A stretch of 64,000 bases of DNA from JBAWXE01 sp037144255 (GCA_037144255.1 JBAWXE010000004.1:1-64000), one strand, 5' to 3'. Positions 8,146 to 17,513 are shown, numbered from the stretch's first letter. The notes: generated by a model not told the origin, from the letters alone. Made by a program: numbers and translations.

Positions 8146-9612
8146 TTAATTCGATTTAATGAGTCTAGAGATAAATTTATTTAAATGACTGAAATATAAG
8201 ATGCTAAGTGCAGCTGCAAGTGTTATTATCTTCAATAAAATGTTTGTGTAAAAATATTCAGTATGTGTCATGAAATAGGTGTAGAATAAGAAAGCTGTTA
8301 AAATCATTACTATCAATGGCCGCAACAAATAAATGGGATTCAAAACATGAATCTTTATAAAGTACTTGCAAACAATGAAACCAACTAATGCCAGATAGAA
8401 CATAGAAATAGTAGTTGTATATGCAGCAGCCATACTACCATACTTAGGAATAAAAAGTATATTCAAGCCTATGTTTAAAATACCTGCTGATATTGAAACA
8501 ATGGCAGCTATGTATGTCTTCTTTTGGTATTGAAAATTTCTAGAGTATATAGGGAATATCGCATTAAACCAATGTCCTACAATTACAATAGGAATAATAT
8601 ATAATGAACTATGATAACTTTTTGATCCTAGTATACTGCCAATTTCAAAGCCAAATAACATAAAAAATACGGCAGAAACAGAAATAATATTATAAAGTTG
8701 CGTTACAGCAATATCATGCTCTTTATACCTTTTTTCATTATAGAATTTGTAATAATCCGGTATAAAGGCATTATATAAAGCATTTGAAATGGGAATTTGT
8801 AACATGCTGATATTATATGCAAAACTATAAAGACCACTCTGTGCAATACCCTGATATTTTTCTATCATCACCCTGTCGAACAATGATAAAATTTGACCAC
8901 TTAATAAATAAGGTATTAGTGGCAAGGAATAACCTGCAATATATTTTACATGTTTTATATTAAATGAAAGCTTTACATACTTGGAAATCTGATATACCTT
9001 GAAAGAACCAAAAACGAAGAAAATTATAACGTCGGCCCATAGTCTGCCCATATACCTGTTTTCATAATGGCTTATATACATCCAATAAACAAATGCAACT
9101 GAGACTGCAAAACCTATATAAGTCTGTGCTATTGAGAAACGCATTATGATCTTGCTGTTTCTTCTAGGCAAAAAAACCTGCATAAAAATACCATCTAACA
9201 CAGCCAAAATAACAGCCGGTATCATAAAGTATAATGTAGATTCTGGCAACCTCAATTGTCTTGCAAAAAACGACTTAAATACCATCATCACCGTTAACGA
9301 TATACCTAAGCATGCATATGACAACAATATTGATGTGCCTAAGAAAGAGTCAAAATCATCATTGTTCTCGTAATAATATCTATTTACAGCTGTATAAAGA
9401 TTTAGAGGCAATACAATAGCCGCAATTGCTACCCATACACTAAATATATTAATTACTCCATAATCACTAGGGGTAAGCAATCGTGTGAATATAGGCATAG
9501 AAATCAAGCTAAGGCTCATGGTAACTACATTTGTAAAGAAGTAGTTCTTCGCATGAAGTAATGTTTCTTTTAAGCCTGATTTATCTATAATATTTTTAAG
9601 TGCAGTAATCAA
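8146..9612 (-). CDS. Wzx-like polysaccharide flippase (MATE/MOP superfamily)
   Basis: A 488-residue integral membrane protein with about 12-14 hydrophobic segments. It begins with a conserved-type N-terminus (FFTNVVTMSLSLISMPIFTRLLTPSDYGVIN) typical of oligosaccharide flippases that move undecaprenyl-linked repeat units across the inner membrane. No ATG lies near the N-terminus. The start is a TTG at 9612 placed directly after the stop codon of the preceding gene (TAATTG), so translation coupling is likely. It is the only flippase seen in the window and would export the nonulosonate-containing unit. Confidence 0.87.
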   Translation of the reverse strand: MITALKNIIDKSGLKETLLHAKNYFFTNVVTMSLSLISMPIFTRLLTPSDYGVINIFSVWVAIAAIVLPLNLYTAVNRYYYENNDDFDSFLGTSILLSYACLGISLTVMMVFKSFFARQLRLPESTLYFMIPAVILAVLDGIFMQVFLPRRNSKIIMRFSIAQTYIGFAVSVAFVYWMYISHYENRYMGRLWADVIIFFVFGSFKVYQISKYVKLSFNIKHVKYIAGYSLPLIPYLLSGQILSLFDRVMIEKYQGIAQSGLYSFAYNISMLQIPISNALYNAFIPDYYKFYNEKRYKEHDIAVTQLYNIISVSAVFFMLFGFEIGSILGSKSYHSSLYIIPIVIVGHWFNAIFPIYSRNFQYQKKTYIAAIVSISAGILNIGLNILFIPKYGSMAAAYTTTISMFYLALVGFIVCKYFIKIHVLNPIYLLRPLIVMILTAFLFYTYFMTHTEYFYTNILLKIITLAAALSILYFSHLNKFISRLIKSN

Positions 9613-10794
9613 TTATGCAGCATTAGTAATGATTTTTGCAATAGTTTGTGCACTAGTTGGTGTATTAATGGTATTGATTTTTATTAGAAAGTTATTTCTA
9701 ATGTCAAGAAAATTCTGATAGCCACCCTTTTGAGTTAGCAATCTGATATTATTTTCCAAAACTTCAGCTGTATCAGCAACAGGTAAAATATTTGAAGAAT
9801 TAATTGTTGTAAGATCCTTACCAAAATTGGGATTGCCAAAAACTACCGGCACTCCTTTAATAGCAGATTCAAAGGCAGTCATAGACCATGCTGTTACTAA
9901 AACAAAACACCTATCTAACACAGAATCCATGGACTCATTATTAACAATACTTACATTTGAGACTTTCTCATTCATGAAAATATCAGCATACCTTTGGCTA
10001 TTATCTCTTGGATGAACTTTTATGATAAAATTGAATTCGGGCAAATGCTTGATACATTGCTGAATCATAGCGATATATTCATTGTATAATTGTTCATCTT
10101 CTGTACCTTGCACAGGCTGAGTAGCTATGCATATTGTATTTCTTGTTGCAGAATATTCATATTTATGCTCTTCGAAAGAACTGATAAGATTATCCCAAGC
10201 AGGGTTTCCAGTTGCTATATATTTCTTGAAGGCACTCAAACAAAAAAAATCGGACCATAATAAATGTGTAGCATTATCCTTATAAGTATACCAAGGATTT
10301 GACGCCAAAATTGGAACTTTAAGTATATATCTGTAAAACAAATAAGAAAGCTTTTCTTTAGTACTATATTTAATTTCCACAAATGGCCTTAAAGCAGATT
10401 GTTGAATTACAAATAGTTTTTTGTGTGCAAAAAAGGTATTGCAAACTTTAAAAACATCCGTTGCATCAGATCCTAATATAATTGCGTCAGGATTGATTTT
10501 ATTAATAAGAGATACTATCCTTTTGGTCTTATGCTTCAATCCAAACAACTCATCAACTTTAGATTTGTTATTATTAGCATTCATTTTTTCAGGAATATAA
10601 TCGACCTTATCGAAATGCGCTTTCAAACTATCTATTTTCTTTTCATAATCCGTTACCAAAACACTATGCATCTTATATTCAGTATCTAAATAAATACGGA
10701 TAGCATTCTGAATCTTATCAGCTATTGGGATATAAATAGGATTTGACAAGTAATGAAGGGAGGGTATAAATAATATTACTTGATTCTTACTCAA
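9613..10794 (-). CDS. Putative GT-B glycosyltransferase of the glycan locus
   Basis: A 393-residue soluble protein. I see a GT-B-like C-terminal half: FIIKVHPRDNSQRY, then a run near residue 300 (VTAWSMTAFESAIKGVPVVFGN) of the kind that binds nucleotide-sugar phosphate in capsule glycosyltransferases and CDP-glycerol-type transferases. It starts with TTG in a TTGA overlap with the stop of the preceding oxidoreductase gene, and the next in-frame ATG is over 40 residues in. Lying between the neuABC genes and the flippase, it is a candidate sialyl- or pseudaminyl-transferase. The family assignment is tentative. Confidence 0.6.
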   Translation of the reverse strand: MSKNQVILFIPSLHYLSNPIYIPIADKIQNAIRIYLDTEYKMHSVLVTDYEKKIDSLKAHFDKVDYIPEKMNANNNKSKVDELFGLKHKTKRIVSLINKINPDAIILGSDATDVFKVCNTFFAHKKLFVIQQSALRPFVEIKYSTKEKLSYLFYRYILKVPILASNPWYTYKDNATHLLWSDFFCLSAFKKYIATGNPAWDNLISSFEEHKYEYSATRNTICIATQPVQGTEDEQLYNEYIAMIQQCIKHLPEFNFIIKVHPRDNSQRYADIFMNEKVSNVSIVNNESMDSVLDRCFVLVTAWSMTAFESAIKGVPVVFGNPNFGKDLTTINSSNILPVADTAEVLENNIRLLTQKGGYQNFLDIRNNFLIKINTINTPTSAQTIAKIITNAA

Positions 10795-11747
10795 TTAGAA
10801 TAGTTTGATATTCTTTTATAAAACTCGCAATTATTATAATGCTCTTCTATAGTGCACATGTTTTTGTGACCACCCTGTATAAATGCAATTAACTGTTTAT
10901 ACAATCCGGGTTTAAAATCAATATCAATTTGATTATCAATATCAACTTTTTCAATTTGTATACTTCCAAGCTTTTGAATATGTACGTCCTCTAAAGGTTT
11001 TAATATGATACGGTGTTTTTCAGTTAGCAATTCAACACCCCAGCGACCAGCACTTTGCCAATTAGAATGGTAAGTGAAGAGTGCATTATTTTGTGAAATA
11101 CCAGCGCCGCAAAATATTGCAGCAGACGGATGCCAATCGAAACTGCCGCTATGGAAACATTCCATTTTTTGAGGGACACCACCTATATGAAAAGCGAGGT
11201 CGACAACATGTGTAGAATTTCCTAGAAACAAATGTGCCAGCATCTCTGGTGATTTTTTTAACTCTAGAAATTTATGGGTCCACTCCGTAAATTCAAAATG
11301 GAATGATTTGATGCCACCATCACTCTCAATAATTTCTCTAGTCTTTTCAACACTAGAATAAAATCTTCGATTATATGCAACAAATACATTTTTACGAAGT
11401 GATGTTGCTAATTCATACACCTTTTTAATATCGTCTAAATATAGACCAGCAGGTTTTTCAACTAAAACATTCTTAATTTCTGTATTGAACAATGAAAAAC
11501 AATTCTCCGCCAAAACATCTATACCAGTAGCAACAATGGCATGTGTGAAATTAGAACCATAGTGTTTTAAGTATTCGTCTAAACCTCCTGAAACAATATC
11601 TATTCCAGTTTTTGCCTTATAAGTAGCAGCACTCTCTTTACCTCTTCCAACTACCACCATATCGTAACCCAAATGCTTTATTACTTTAGCATAATCAACA
11701 GCCATAGGCCCTGCTCCAATTAGTAGTAGTCTTATGTTATTGGACAT
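10791..11747 (-). CDS. Gfo/Idh/MocA-family oxidoreductase
   Basis: A 318-residue NAD(P)-dependent oxidoreductase. It has a Rossmann start RLLLIGAGPMAVDYAKVI, the family EKPAG motif (VLVEKPAGLYLDD) with the usual catalytic-type Lys, and the NRRFYSS segment that follows. The mid-section GNSTHVVDLAFHIGG is the usual HxxD-type region (GxxxHxxDL). It overlaps the neighbouring oxidoreductase of the same family by 16 bases, so the two are translated together and may act on the same sugar. The sugar substrate is unknown. Context suggests tailoring linked to the sialic acid branch. Confidence 0.75.
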   Translation of the reverse strand: MSNNIRLLLIGAGPMAVDYAKVIKHLGYDMVVVGRGKESAATYKAKTGIDIVSGGLDEYLKHYGSNFTHAIVATGIDVLAENCFSLFNTEIKNVLVEKPAGLYLDDIKKVYELATSLRKNVFVAYNRRFYSSVEKTREIIESDGGIKSFHFEFTEWTHKFLELKKSPEMLAHLFLGNSTHVVDLAFHIGGVPQKMECFHSGSFDWHPSAAIFCGAGISQNNALFTYHSNWQSAGRWGVELLTEKHRIILKPLEDVHIQKLGSIQIEKVDIDNQIDIDFKPGLYKQLIAFIQGGHKNMCTIEEHYNNCEFYKRISNYSN

Positions 11748-12715
11748 GTAGTATGTATTTTACCTGTAATAGTATTTATATGTTGCAATAATGCACTAAT
11801 AAATGAAACATGAAGGGATGATGAACTATTATACGTAGGTAGATCGCAAGTCGCTTTTGATAAAAGATCCTCAGCTAAAATACCACTCAATTTACTTTGG
11901 TATAATGGTTGGAAAGTTTCTCTCAATTCATATTTCCAATTTGTAGCCTCATTAGCAACAAGTACATCCGCGCAATCTCCTTCATTTATCAATATACGTT
12001 TGGTGGGTGTAGAAAATAGAATATGTGTAGGTACTATATGAGTATCGAAACAACTAAGAGTATAACTATTACCTTTAATATCATTACCTGTTAAAGTACC
12101 TGTAAATTCAACAAAACCGCTTCTTTTACTATCTAATATTTTAGCATCCAGACATTGAGTATTAACTGCCAATTCTGTAGATGAGGTAATAAAAGCATAT
12201 AGATCTAAAAAGTGTAAAGCATTACAAGCCAAGCCCCAATTATTGCCAATGACATTCATATTGATATGAGTCTCAGTACCAATCTCTGTTTGTAGATCTT
12301 TATAAAACTGTTGCATTCTACGCGGATGATTTACCCAAGCAGATACGTTCTTATTGACAAGCAATTTTGATACAGCTTCATAATCTTCAATTTTCTGAAA
12401 GAGTACTTTCTCTAATATCAAATACTTCACGTTTATAGTAGATAGTAATTGCTCTACGACTGCTCTTCTTACATTTGAACTTGTAGCAACTATTGCAACA
12501 TCTATATCTGCAAAAACATCATTAATGCTATTATGTAATGTAAGTAAATGTTCTGCAGCAGGAGTCACTTCCTCGTACCTCTTTCTAGCTAGATCTAAAG
12601 ATTCATTTGAAGGATCTATTAATTGAATATTCAGAGGTATTTTTGACAAAGCAAGACCCTGTAAATGTCTACTTCCAATTTGCCCTGCACCTATCAATGC
12701 TACATTATTTCTCAT
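11732..12715 (-). CDS. Gfo/Idh/MocA-family oxidoreductase, diverged
   Basis: A 327-residue protein with N-terminal Rossmann motif VALIGAGQIGSRHLQGLA. The family EKP motif is altered: LILEKVLFQKIEDYEAV has Glu-Lys but Val instead of Pro, and WVNHPRRMQQFYKDL follows. It forms an overlapping pair with the second oxidoreductase downstream and follows neuC by a 26-base gap. Members of this family oxidise or reduce sugar-linked hydroxyls or ketones. Which sugar is acted on cannot be seen. Reduced conservation in the central HxxDL region (ALHFLDLYAFI) suggests a specialised or partner role. Confidence 0.68.
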   Translation of the reverse strand: MRNNVALIGAGQIGSRHLQGLALSKIPLNIQLIDPSNESLDLARKRYEEVTPAAEHLLTLHNSINDVFADIDVAIVATSSNVRRAVVEQLLSTINVKYLILEKVLFQKIEDYEAVSKLLVNKNVSAWVNHPRRMQQFYKDLQTEIGTETHINMNVIGNNWGLACNALHFLDLYAFITSSTELAVNTQCLDAKILDSKRSGFVEFTGTLTGNDIKGNSYTLSCFDTHIVPTHILFSTPTKRILINEGDCADVLVANEATNWKYELRETFQPLYQSKLSGILAEDLLSKATCDLPTYNSSSSLHVSFISALLQHINTITGKIHTTCPIT

Positions 12716-12741
12716 CTCTATTTACTATCTAAAAATTAAGA

Positions 12742-13863
12742 TCATAGATCTTTAAATTTTTTCTGCTTACTGATGTTCCAAAAATTATCACTATTTAATG
12801 TCTCAAAAAATAGGACATCGCTATTCCCCTTACCAAACAAATTAACCTTTTTGAATTCTGATTTTTTAGCTGTGTGTATTGACTTTTGGATATCCTCAGT
12901 ACCATATCCACAATTAATTATATCATTATGGAGAGCTCGGTTTTGTTGCCTAGTCCCTATATTCACTGCGGGTAAACCATAATATGGTGCCTCTCTAATA
13001 CCAGCACTGGAATTACCAACAAGAAAGCGAGCGTTCTCCAACAGTACCAAAAAGTATTCAAAACGAATAGAAGGAAAAATTCTAAAATTTGGATTACCTT
13101 TTAACCTTTCATATTCGTGCAAAATTGCAGAAGAACCCAAATCATTGTTAGGAAAAATTACAATATAATTATCGTTGGATGCAAGTAAAGCGTCTACAAA
13201 CTGCATGCTATACTTCTGCATGTATTCTACCTCTGTAGTAACAGGGTGGAATAATGCTACTGCATATTCATCAAAGTTTATATCGTACCTTTTCTTTACT
13301 TCATCTATACTTGGTAAATTAGAAGATAACATAGCATCAACATCTGGAGAACCAATAACGTATATGTTCTCTTGTAACTCTCCCATTTGTATCAAACGTT
13401 TCTGAGCTAGTTCGTTGGATACAAAGTGAATATGACTCATCTTGCTTACTGCATGACGAATAAGTTCATCAATAGTCCCTGATACCTCGCCACCTTCAAT
13501 ATGAGCTACAAGTATATTATTCAAGGAACCTACAATAGCACCGGCTAATGCCTCAACCCTATCTCCATGAACTACTATCAGGTCTGGTTTGAATTCTTTA
13601 ACATAATTTGACAAACCTTCAATGGTTTTTGCCAAATTATTGTCCATAGAGCTTTCAGAGGTATGATTAATATACTTGTAGATCTGTTTATAACCACACT
13701 TTTCAATTTCAGCCACAGTATACCCATACTTTGCTTGCATATGCATACCTGTCACGAAAATATGCACATCAAATTCTTCAGATCTTGTAGTGATCTCTAT
13801 CAATGATTTCAGTTTACCGAAATCTGCCCTTGTACCTGTGAGAAAAACTATTTTTTTGCTCAT
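12742..13863 (-). CDS. neuC: UDP-GlcNAc 2-epimerase (hydrolysing), NeuC-like
   Basis: A 373-residue GT-B-fold epimerase/hydrolase converting UDP-GlcNAc (or a related sugar) to free ManNAc and UDP. Motifs are FLTGTRADFGKLKSL, DLIVVHGDRVEALAGAIVG, HIEGGEVSGTIDELIRHAVSKMSHIHFVSN, LFHPVTTE and LVGNSSAGIREAPYYGLP. All fit NeuC/LegG. The start at 13863 overlaps the neuB stop as ATGA. A start at 13881 lies deeper in neuB and is less likely. With neuA and neuB directly upstream and no LegB/LegC homologue paired with it, sialic acid (Neu5Ac) is the favoured product. Confidence 0.9.
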   Translation of the reverse strand: MSKKIVFLTGTRADFGKLKSLIEITTRSEEFDVHIFVTGMHMQAKYGYTVAEIEKCGYKQIYKYINHTSESSMDNNLAKTIEGLSNYVKEFKPDLIVVHGDRVEALAGAIVGSLNNILVAHIEGGEVSGTIDELIRHAVSKMSHIHFVSNELAQKRLIQMGELQENIYVIGSPDVDAMLSSNLPSIDEVKKRYDINFDEYAVALFHPVTTEVEYMQKYSMQFVDALLASNDNYIVIFPNNDLGSSAILHEYERLKGNPNFRIFPSIRFEYFLVLLENARFLVGNSSAGIREAPYYGLPAVNIGTRQQNRALHNDIINCGYGTEDIQKSIHTAKKSEFKKVNLFGKGNSDVLFFETLNSDNFWNISKQKKFKDL

Positions 13864-14906
13864 TTTTGAATATCGTCCCACCCTAATTGAGTGTCCTTTG
13901 TTATTTTTCGTGTAGCCTTTTTGCCAAGAATTGAATTAAACTCCTCTGCAAGTATCTCGCCAGTACCCGGGCGCTTTACCCATATGTTCTTCATCGTGAA
14001 TTCATCCCCTATATTGATATCATCTATAGATACTACTGTTGCATATGCGAAGTCTATAGTTGGTTGTTCCTCTTTTACAGGACCCTTCACCCCACCTCGT
14101 TCTGCTTTAAGTATTTTAGACCCAATTATTAATTCACTCATAGCCTTTGGATCCATAGAGCAAACAATATCTGGCCCAGGTCTATTCATACTATCCGTAA
14201 AATGTCTTTCTAGAATAGAAGCCCCTAATGCCACTGCACCCAAACATGCCAAATTATCCGTAGTATGGTCAGAAAGGCCAACTACTGCGTCTGGGAATTC
14301 GCTTTCCAACTGTACCATTGCTCCCAGTCTTACTAGATGAGGTGGAGTTGGATAAATATTGGTACAATGTAACAGTGCATATGGTACTTTATTATTTCTG
14401 AAAATAGCTACCGCTTTATGGATACTTTCAATTGAATTCATGCCCGTACTAAGGATAATAGCCTTTCCAAATTTCGATATATGCTCTAGCAAAGGATAAT
14501 TATTACACTCTCCAGAACCAATCTTATATGCTGCTACATTCATTCTTTCTAATCTATCAGCAGCTGCACGAGAAAAAGGTGTACTAATAAAAATCATCCC
14601 TTTACTCTCAACATAACTCTTAAGCTTTATTTCATCTTCCTCAGACAATGAACAACGCTCCATGATCTCATATATAGAAACATCAGCATTTCCGGGTATT
14701 ACCTTTTTTGCAGCGGCACTCATCTCATCTGCAACAACATGGGTTTGATGTTTTACAATCTCAGCTCCTGCACTATGCGCAGCATCTACCATTTCGAAAG
14801 CCACTTTCAAGGATCCTTCGTGATTAATACCAATTTCTGCAATTACAATAGGGTCGTAATCATAACCAATTTTACGACTTGAAATTTCTATAAATGGTTT
14901 TTTCAT
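13860..14906 (-). CDS. neuB: N-acetylneuraminate synthase, NeuB
   Basis: A 348-residue synthase condensing ManNAc with phosphoenolpyruvate to sialic acid. Segments such as IAEIGINHEGS, EIVKHQTHVV, KVIPGNADVSIYEIM, STPFSRAAADRLERM, KIGSGECNNYPLLEHI and GLSDHTTDNLACLGAVALGA closely resemble, from memory, the Campylobacter jejuni sialic acid synthase NeuB1 subgroup rather than the E. coli type. A SAF domain occupies roughly the last 65 residues (WVKRPGTGEI). ATGA overlaps join it to neuA upstream and neuC downstream. It is clearly a different subgroup from PseI at 1663-2691, so the locus has separate synthases. Confidence 0.9.
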   Translation of the reverse strand: MKKPFIEISSRKIGYDYDPIVIAEIGINHEGSLKVAFEMVDAAHSAGAEIVKHQTHVVADEMSAAAKKVIPGNADVSIYEIMERCSLSEEDEIKLKSYVESKGMIFISTPFSRAAADRLERMNVAAYKIGSGECNNYPLLEHISKFGKAIILSTGMNSIESIHKAVAIFRNNKVPYALLHCTNIYPTPPHLVRLGAMVQLESEFPDAVVGLSDHTTDNLACLGAVALGASILERHFTDSMNRPGPDIVCSMDPKAMSELIIGSKILKAERGGVKGPVKEEQPTIDFAYATVVSIDDINIGDEFTMKNIWVKRPGTGEILAEEFNSILGKKATRKITKDTQLGWDDIQK

Positions 14907-15598
14907 AACAAATAAGAAAAGGTGTCAAGATTATTTTTAATAGTAAATTCCCCCCAGTCAAAATCACGTTGCTCATCAATGTCAACAATTGGAAAATGTT
15001 CATCAACCTCATAGGCTAAAACACACTTACCAAAAATATCTTCTTGATCTAATATCAAGGCACTACGAGTAATATAACATAAGCCATTTTCAAAATATTG
15101 TGCTTTTAGATCCTGTGACCTTTGTCCGGGTAGATAGTTTGAAGGCACAAAAAGATCATTTTCAATATTTCCTAATTTCATTCTGCTGCGTGTAACACTT
15201 ATTACTGAATCAGCATCCGGATGCTTATTAATAAGCGCCATACACTCATTAAAAAGGCTTTGTGGTCTTAAAGGATTTGTGACCTGTAAAGTAGTTACGG
15301 TATCAAACTCTATTCCTTGTTTAGCATATGACAACAATACATTTTTTAATGCTGATGCGGTAGTTGCATGTTCACCTGAAATTTCAGATGGCCTATCTAT
15401 CACTTCTACCCCCATATCTAATGCAATTCTTTTGATTTTTTCATCATCAGTAGAAACTACTATTTTAGAAATTTCAGATTGCAATTTTGCATACTTAATG
15501 GTATATGCAATAAGTGGATTCCCAGCAAATGGCTTAATATTCTTCCCTGGAAGTCTTTTTGATCCGCCTCTAGCAGGGATAATTACGATATTTTTCAT
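14903..15598 (-). CDS. neuA: CMP-N-acylneuraminate cytidylyltransferase, NeuA
   Basis: A 231-residue enzyme that activates sialic acid with CTP to CMP-sialic acid, the donor for sialyltransferases. The N-terminus IIPARGGSKRLPGKNIKPF is the diagnostic CTP-binding signature. VVSTDDEKI, LQVTNPLRP and the C-terminal VDIDEQRDF (metal-type aspartates) follow. The start at 15598 (MKNIVIIPARGG) fits the family; an upstream in-frame start at 15613 adds five residues. It is coupled to neuB by an ATGA overlap and lies 49 bases after the FdtB-like aminotransferase. No O-acetyl-esterase domain is present. Confidence 0.9.
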   Translation of the reverse strand: MKNIVIIPARGGSKRLPGKNIKPFAGNPLIAYTIKYAKLQSEISKIVVSTDDEKIKRIALDMGVEVIDRPSEISGEHATTASALKNVLLSYAKQGIEFDTVTTLQVTNPLRPQSLFNECMALINKHPDADSVISVTRSRMKLGNIENDLFVPSNYLPGQRSQDLKAQYFENGLCYITRSALILDQEDIFGKCVLAYEVDEHFPIVDIDEQRDFDWGEFTIKNNLDTFSYLL

Positions 15599-15647
15599 TC
15601 TATGGATTGTCACCTTTAGATGTCAGATTCAAGCGATTACTAAAAGC

Positions 15648-16754
15648 TTAGGCATGGAAGAATGATTTTATCTGCTCGCAGATATAGGATACTTCATCTT
15701 TTGTGAGTCCAGGGTACATTGGTATACTTAAACAAGTATCAGCTATACTTTCAGCCAATGGAAAATCCCCCTTTTTGAAATTCAGATCCTGATAAGCCTT
15801 TTGTAAATGTGGAGGTAATGGATAATGTATAAGTGTACCTATTCCATTTTTATTCAAATGAGCTTGCAGCTCATCACGCTTCTGTGTTCTTATCACATAT
15901 AAGTGATAAACACTTGTTGCATTCTTAGCAATTATAGGCAATATTAAGTCACCCATATTCTTTAATTGTTCATCAAATTGTCCGGCAATTATATTTCTCT
16001 CTCTATTCCAATTATTAAGATGGCCTAGCTTTACGCCTAATAAACCTGCCTGTAATTCATCTAATCGAGAATTCATGCCTTTTTCATCATTGTAATATTT
16101 TTTAGCAGACCCGTAATTTCTAATAGTTGTAGCTCTATGATATAATGCTTCATTATCAGTAGTTATAGCACCTGCATCGCCATAAGCTCCTAAGTTCTTT
16201 CCTGGATAAAAACTAGTTGAGTTTATATCACCAAAACTGCCGGTGAGCTTTCCATTATATGTAGCACCCTGAGACTGTGCGTTATCTTCCACTACAAATA
16301 AATTGTGTTTTTTAGCTATCTGCATTATTGGATCCATCTCACAGCACTGTCCGTATAAGTGAACTGGCATGATAGCTTTTGTTTTCTTGGAAATCTTAGC
16401 TTCAATCTTTGCAGGATCAATATTATATGTTGCCGAGTTAGGCTCTACTGGTATAGGAGTAGCTCCCACATAAGATACTGCCAACCAACTAGCAATATAT
16501 GTATTAGATGGTACGATAACTTCATCACCAACTCCAATATTCAAACATCTCAATGCTATAACAATAGCATCAAGGCCATTGGCTACACCAGCACAATATT
16601 GAGTATGACTATATCTAGCATACTCCTTTTCAAATTGCCTTACTCTTTCTCCTAGTATATAATAACAAGAATCAATGAAACTCTCAAAAGTAGTGGACAA
16701 CTCACTACGTACATCACTGTTGATCTTCTTGAATGAAAGAAATGGTATGTTCAT
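15648..16754 (-). CDS. FdtB/QdtB-like dTDP-3-keto-sugar aminotransferase
   Basis: A 368-residue DegT/DnrJ/EryC1/StrS PLP enzyme. The PLP lysine is in STSFYPGKNLGAYGDAGA and the preceding acidic motif is FVVEDNAQSQGA. The N-terminus IPFLSFKKINSDVRSEL and the VSNGL-like GVANGLDAI segment match the FdtB/DesV group, which aminates C3 of dTDP-3-keto-6-deoxyhexoses. FdtA, the 3,4-ketoisomerase making such a substrate, is encoded 348 bases upstream, so dTDP-Fuc3N or dTDP-Qui3N is the expected product. The rmlA/rmlB genes needed for the starting sugar are not in the window. Confidence 0.83.
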   Translation of the reverse strand: MNIPFLSFKKINSDVRSELSTTFESFIDSCYYILGERVRQFEKEYARYSHTQYCAGVANGLDAIVIALRCLNIGVGDEVIVPSNTYIASWLAVSYVGATPIPVEPNSATYNIDPAKIEAKISKKTKAIMPVHLYGQCCEMDPIMQIAKKHNLFVVEDNAQSQGATYNGKLTGSFGDINSTSFYPGKNLGAYGDAGAITTDNEALYHRATTIRNYGSAKKYYNDEKGMNSRLDELQAGLLGVKLGHLNNWNRERNIIAGQFDEQLKNMGDLILPIIAKNATSVYHLYVIRTQKRDELQAHLNKNGIGTLIHYPLPPHLQKAYQDLNFKKGDFPLAESIADTCLSIPMYPGLTKDEVSYICEQIKSFFHA

Positions 16755-16756
16755 CT

Positions 16757-17094
16757 TTATAAATTATGAAAGCCCTTAAACTTATTTAACAAATTATAAA
16801 ATTCCCTTTTATTGTATATATAATAAACACTTTCATCATCGATCTTGTAAACAATAGCACCATAACTAAGATGAAAGTTAATAACATTCTTATTACCTAT
16901 TCTTGCTTCTGATACTGCCTCATTCAATCCAAACACATTGAATGCCGTTTGGTATATCAGTATAGCGCTTTCTATTGCAACAAAAAAAGGAGCCTTTTTA
17001 GTAATGATCCAGCCCCCCCAATTGAAGGTACGTTCATGATTATCTATGATAAAGTAATAGTCATTCTGTTTTCTCTTAGATTCTTTTCCCCCAT
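16757..17094 (-). pseudogene. Truncated GNAT acetyltransferase remnant with poly-G tracts
   Basis: Between fdtA and the aminotransferase the minus strand has an open frame without an ATG. It reads GGKESKRKQNDYYFIIDNHE, then FNWGGWIITKKAPFFVAIES and AILIYQTAFNVFGLNEAVSE, and ends KFKGFHNL before the TAA at 16757-16759. The ESAILIYQTAFN and NKNVINFHLSYGA segments look like the C-terminal half of a GNAT acyltransferase. The first ATG after fdtA (17092-17094) is one base out of frame and stops at 17044. One extra G in the G5 run at 17088-17092 would join it to the long frame (112 residues). A G7 run lies at 17013-17019. The remnant ends 2 bases before the aminotransferase start. Confidence 0.55.
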
Positions 17095-17102
17095 AATAAT
17101 AA

Positions 17103-17513
17103 CTATTTTCCCCACACTTCTTTGAATTTACTATAGTCTCTTATATAGTCTGCCTCATTAAATAAAGTAGATGCCAATGCCAGTTGAACTGAAGTGTGCG
17201 AATATTGCATAGTATGCCACACATTAGGCGGAATGTATAACCCTTTATTGGGTTCATCGAGAATAAAAGTGTTGATCTCTCCATTTCCTGCCTCAGTCGT
17301 TACAATAATTCTTCCGGTTACTGCCACCAATATTTGTTCTGTAACATAATGTGCATGCCTGCCTCTTACTACACTTTCGGGAGTATAGTAAGTCCAGAAT
17401 ACACGTACTTGGTTAAATGGTATCTTATCGTGCTGCGCTACAGAAATATATCCTATTGAACTTTCCCCCAATCTGGGAAGCATAATTATGTGTGGAGTTT
17501 GAAAAGTATTCAT
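17103..17513 (-). CDS. fdtA: FdtA/QdtA-like dTDP-4-keto-6-deoxyglucose 3,4-ketoisomerase
   Basis: A 136-residue single-domain cupin of the WxcM-like/FdtA family. It has the RGRHAHYVTEQILVAVTG cupin motif with the two paired histidines and the second cupin segment LYIPPNVWHTMQ. These enzymes shift the keto group of dTDP-4-keto-6-deoxyglucose from C4 to C3 so that an FdtB-type transaminase can add an amine. The start at 17513 follows a 230-base gap without a gene, so an extra promoter may lie there, although I do not find a convincing one. The next gene downstream is a broken acetyltransferase that may once have N-acetylated the product. Confidence 0.85.
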   Translation of the reverse strand: MNTFQTPHIIMLPRLGESSIGYISVAQHDKIPFNQVRVFWTYYTPESVVRGRHAHYVTEQILVAVTGRIIVTTEAGNGEINTFILDEPNKGLYIPPNVWHTMQYSHTSVQLALASTLFNEADYIRDYSKFKEVWGK

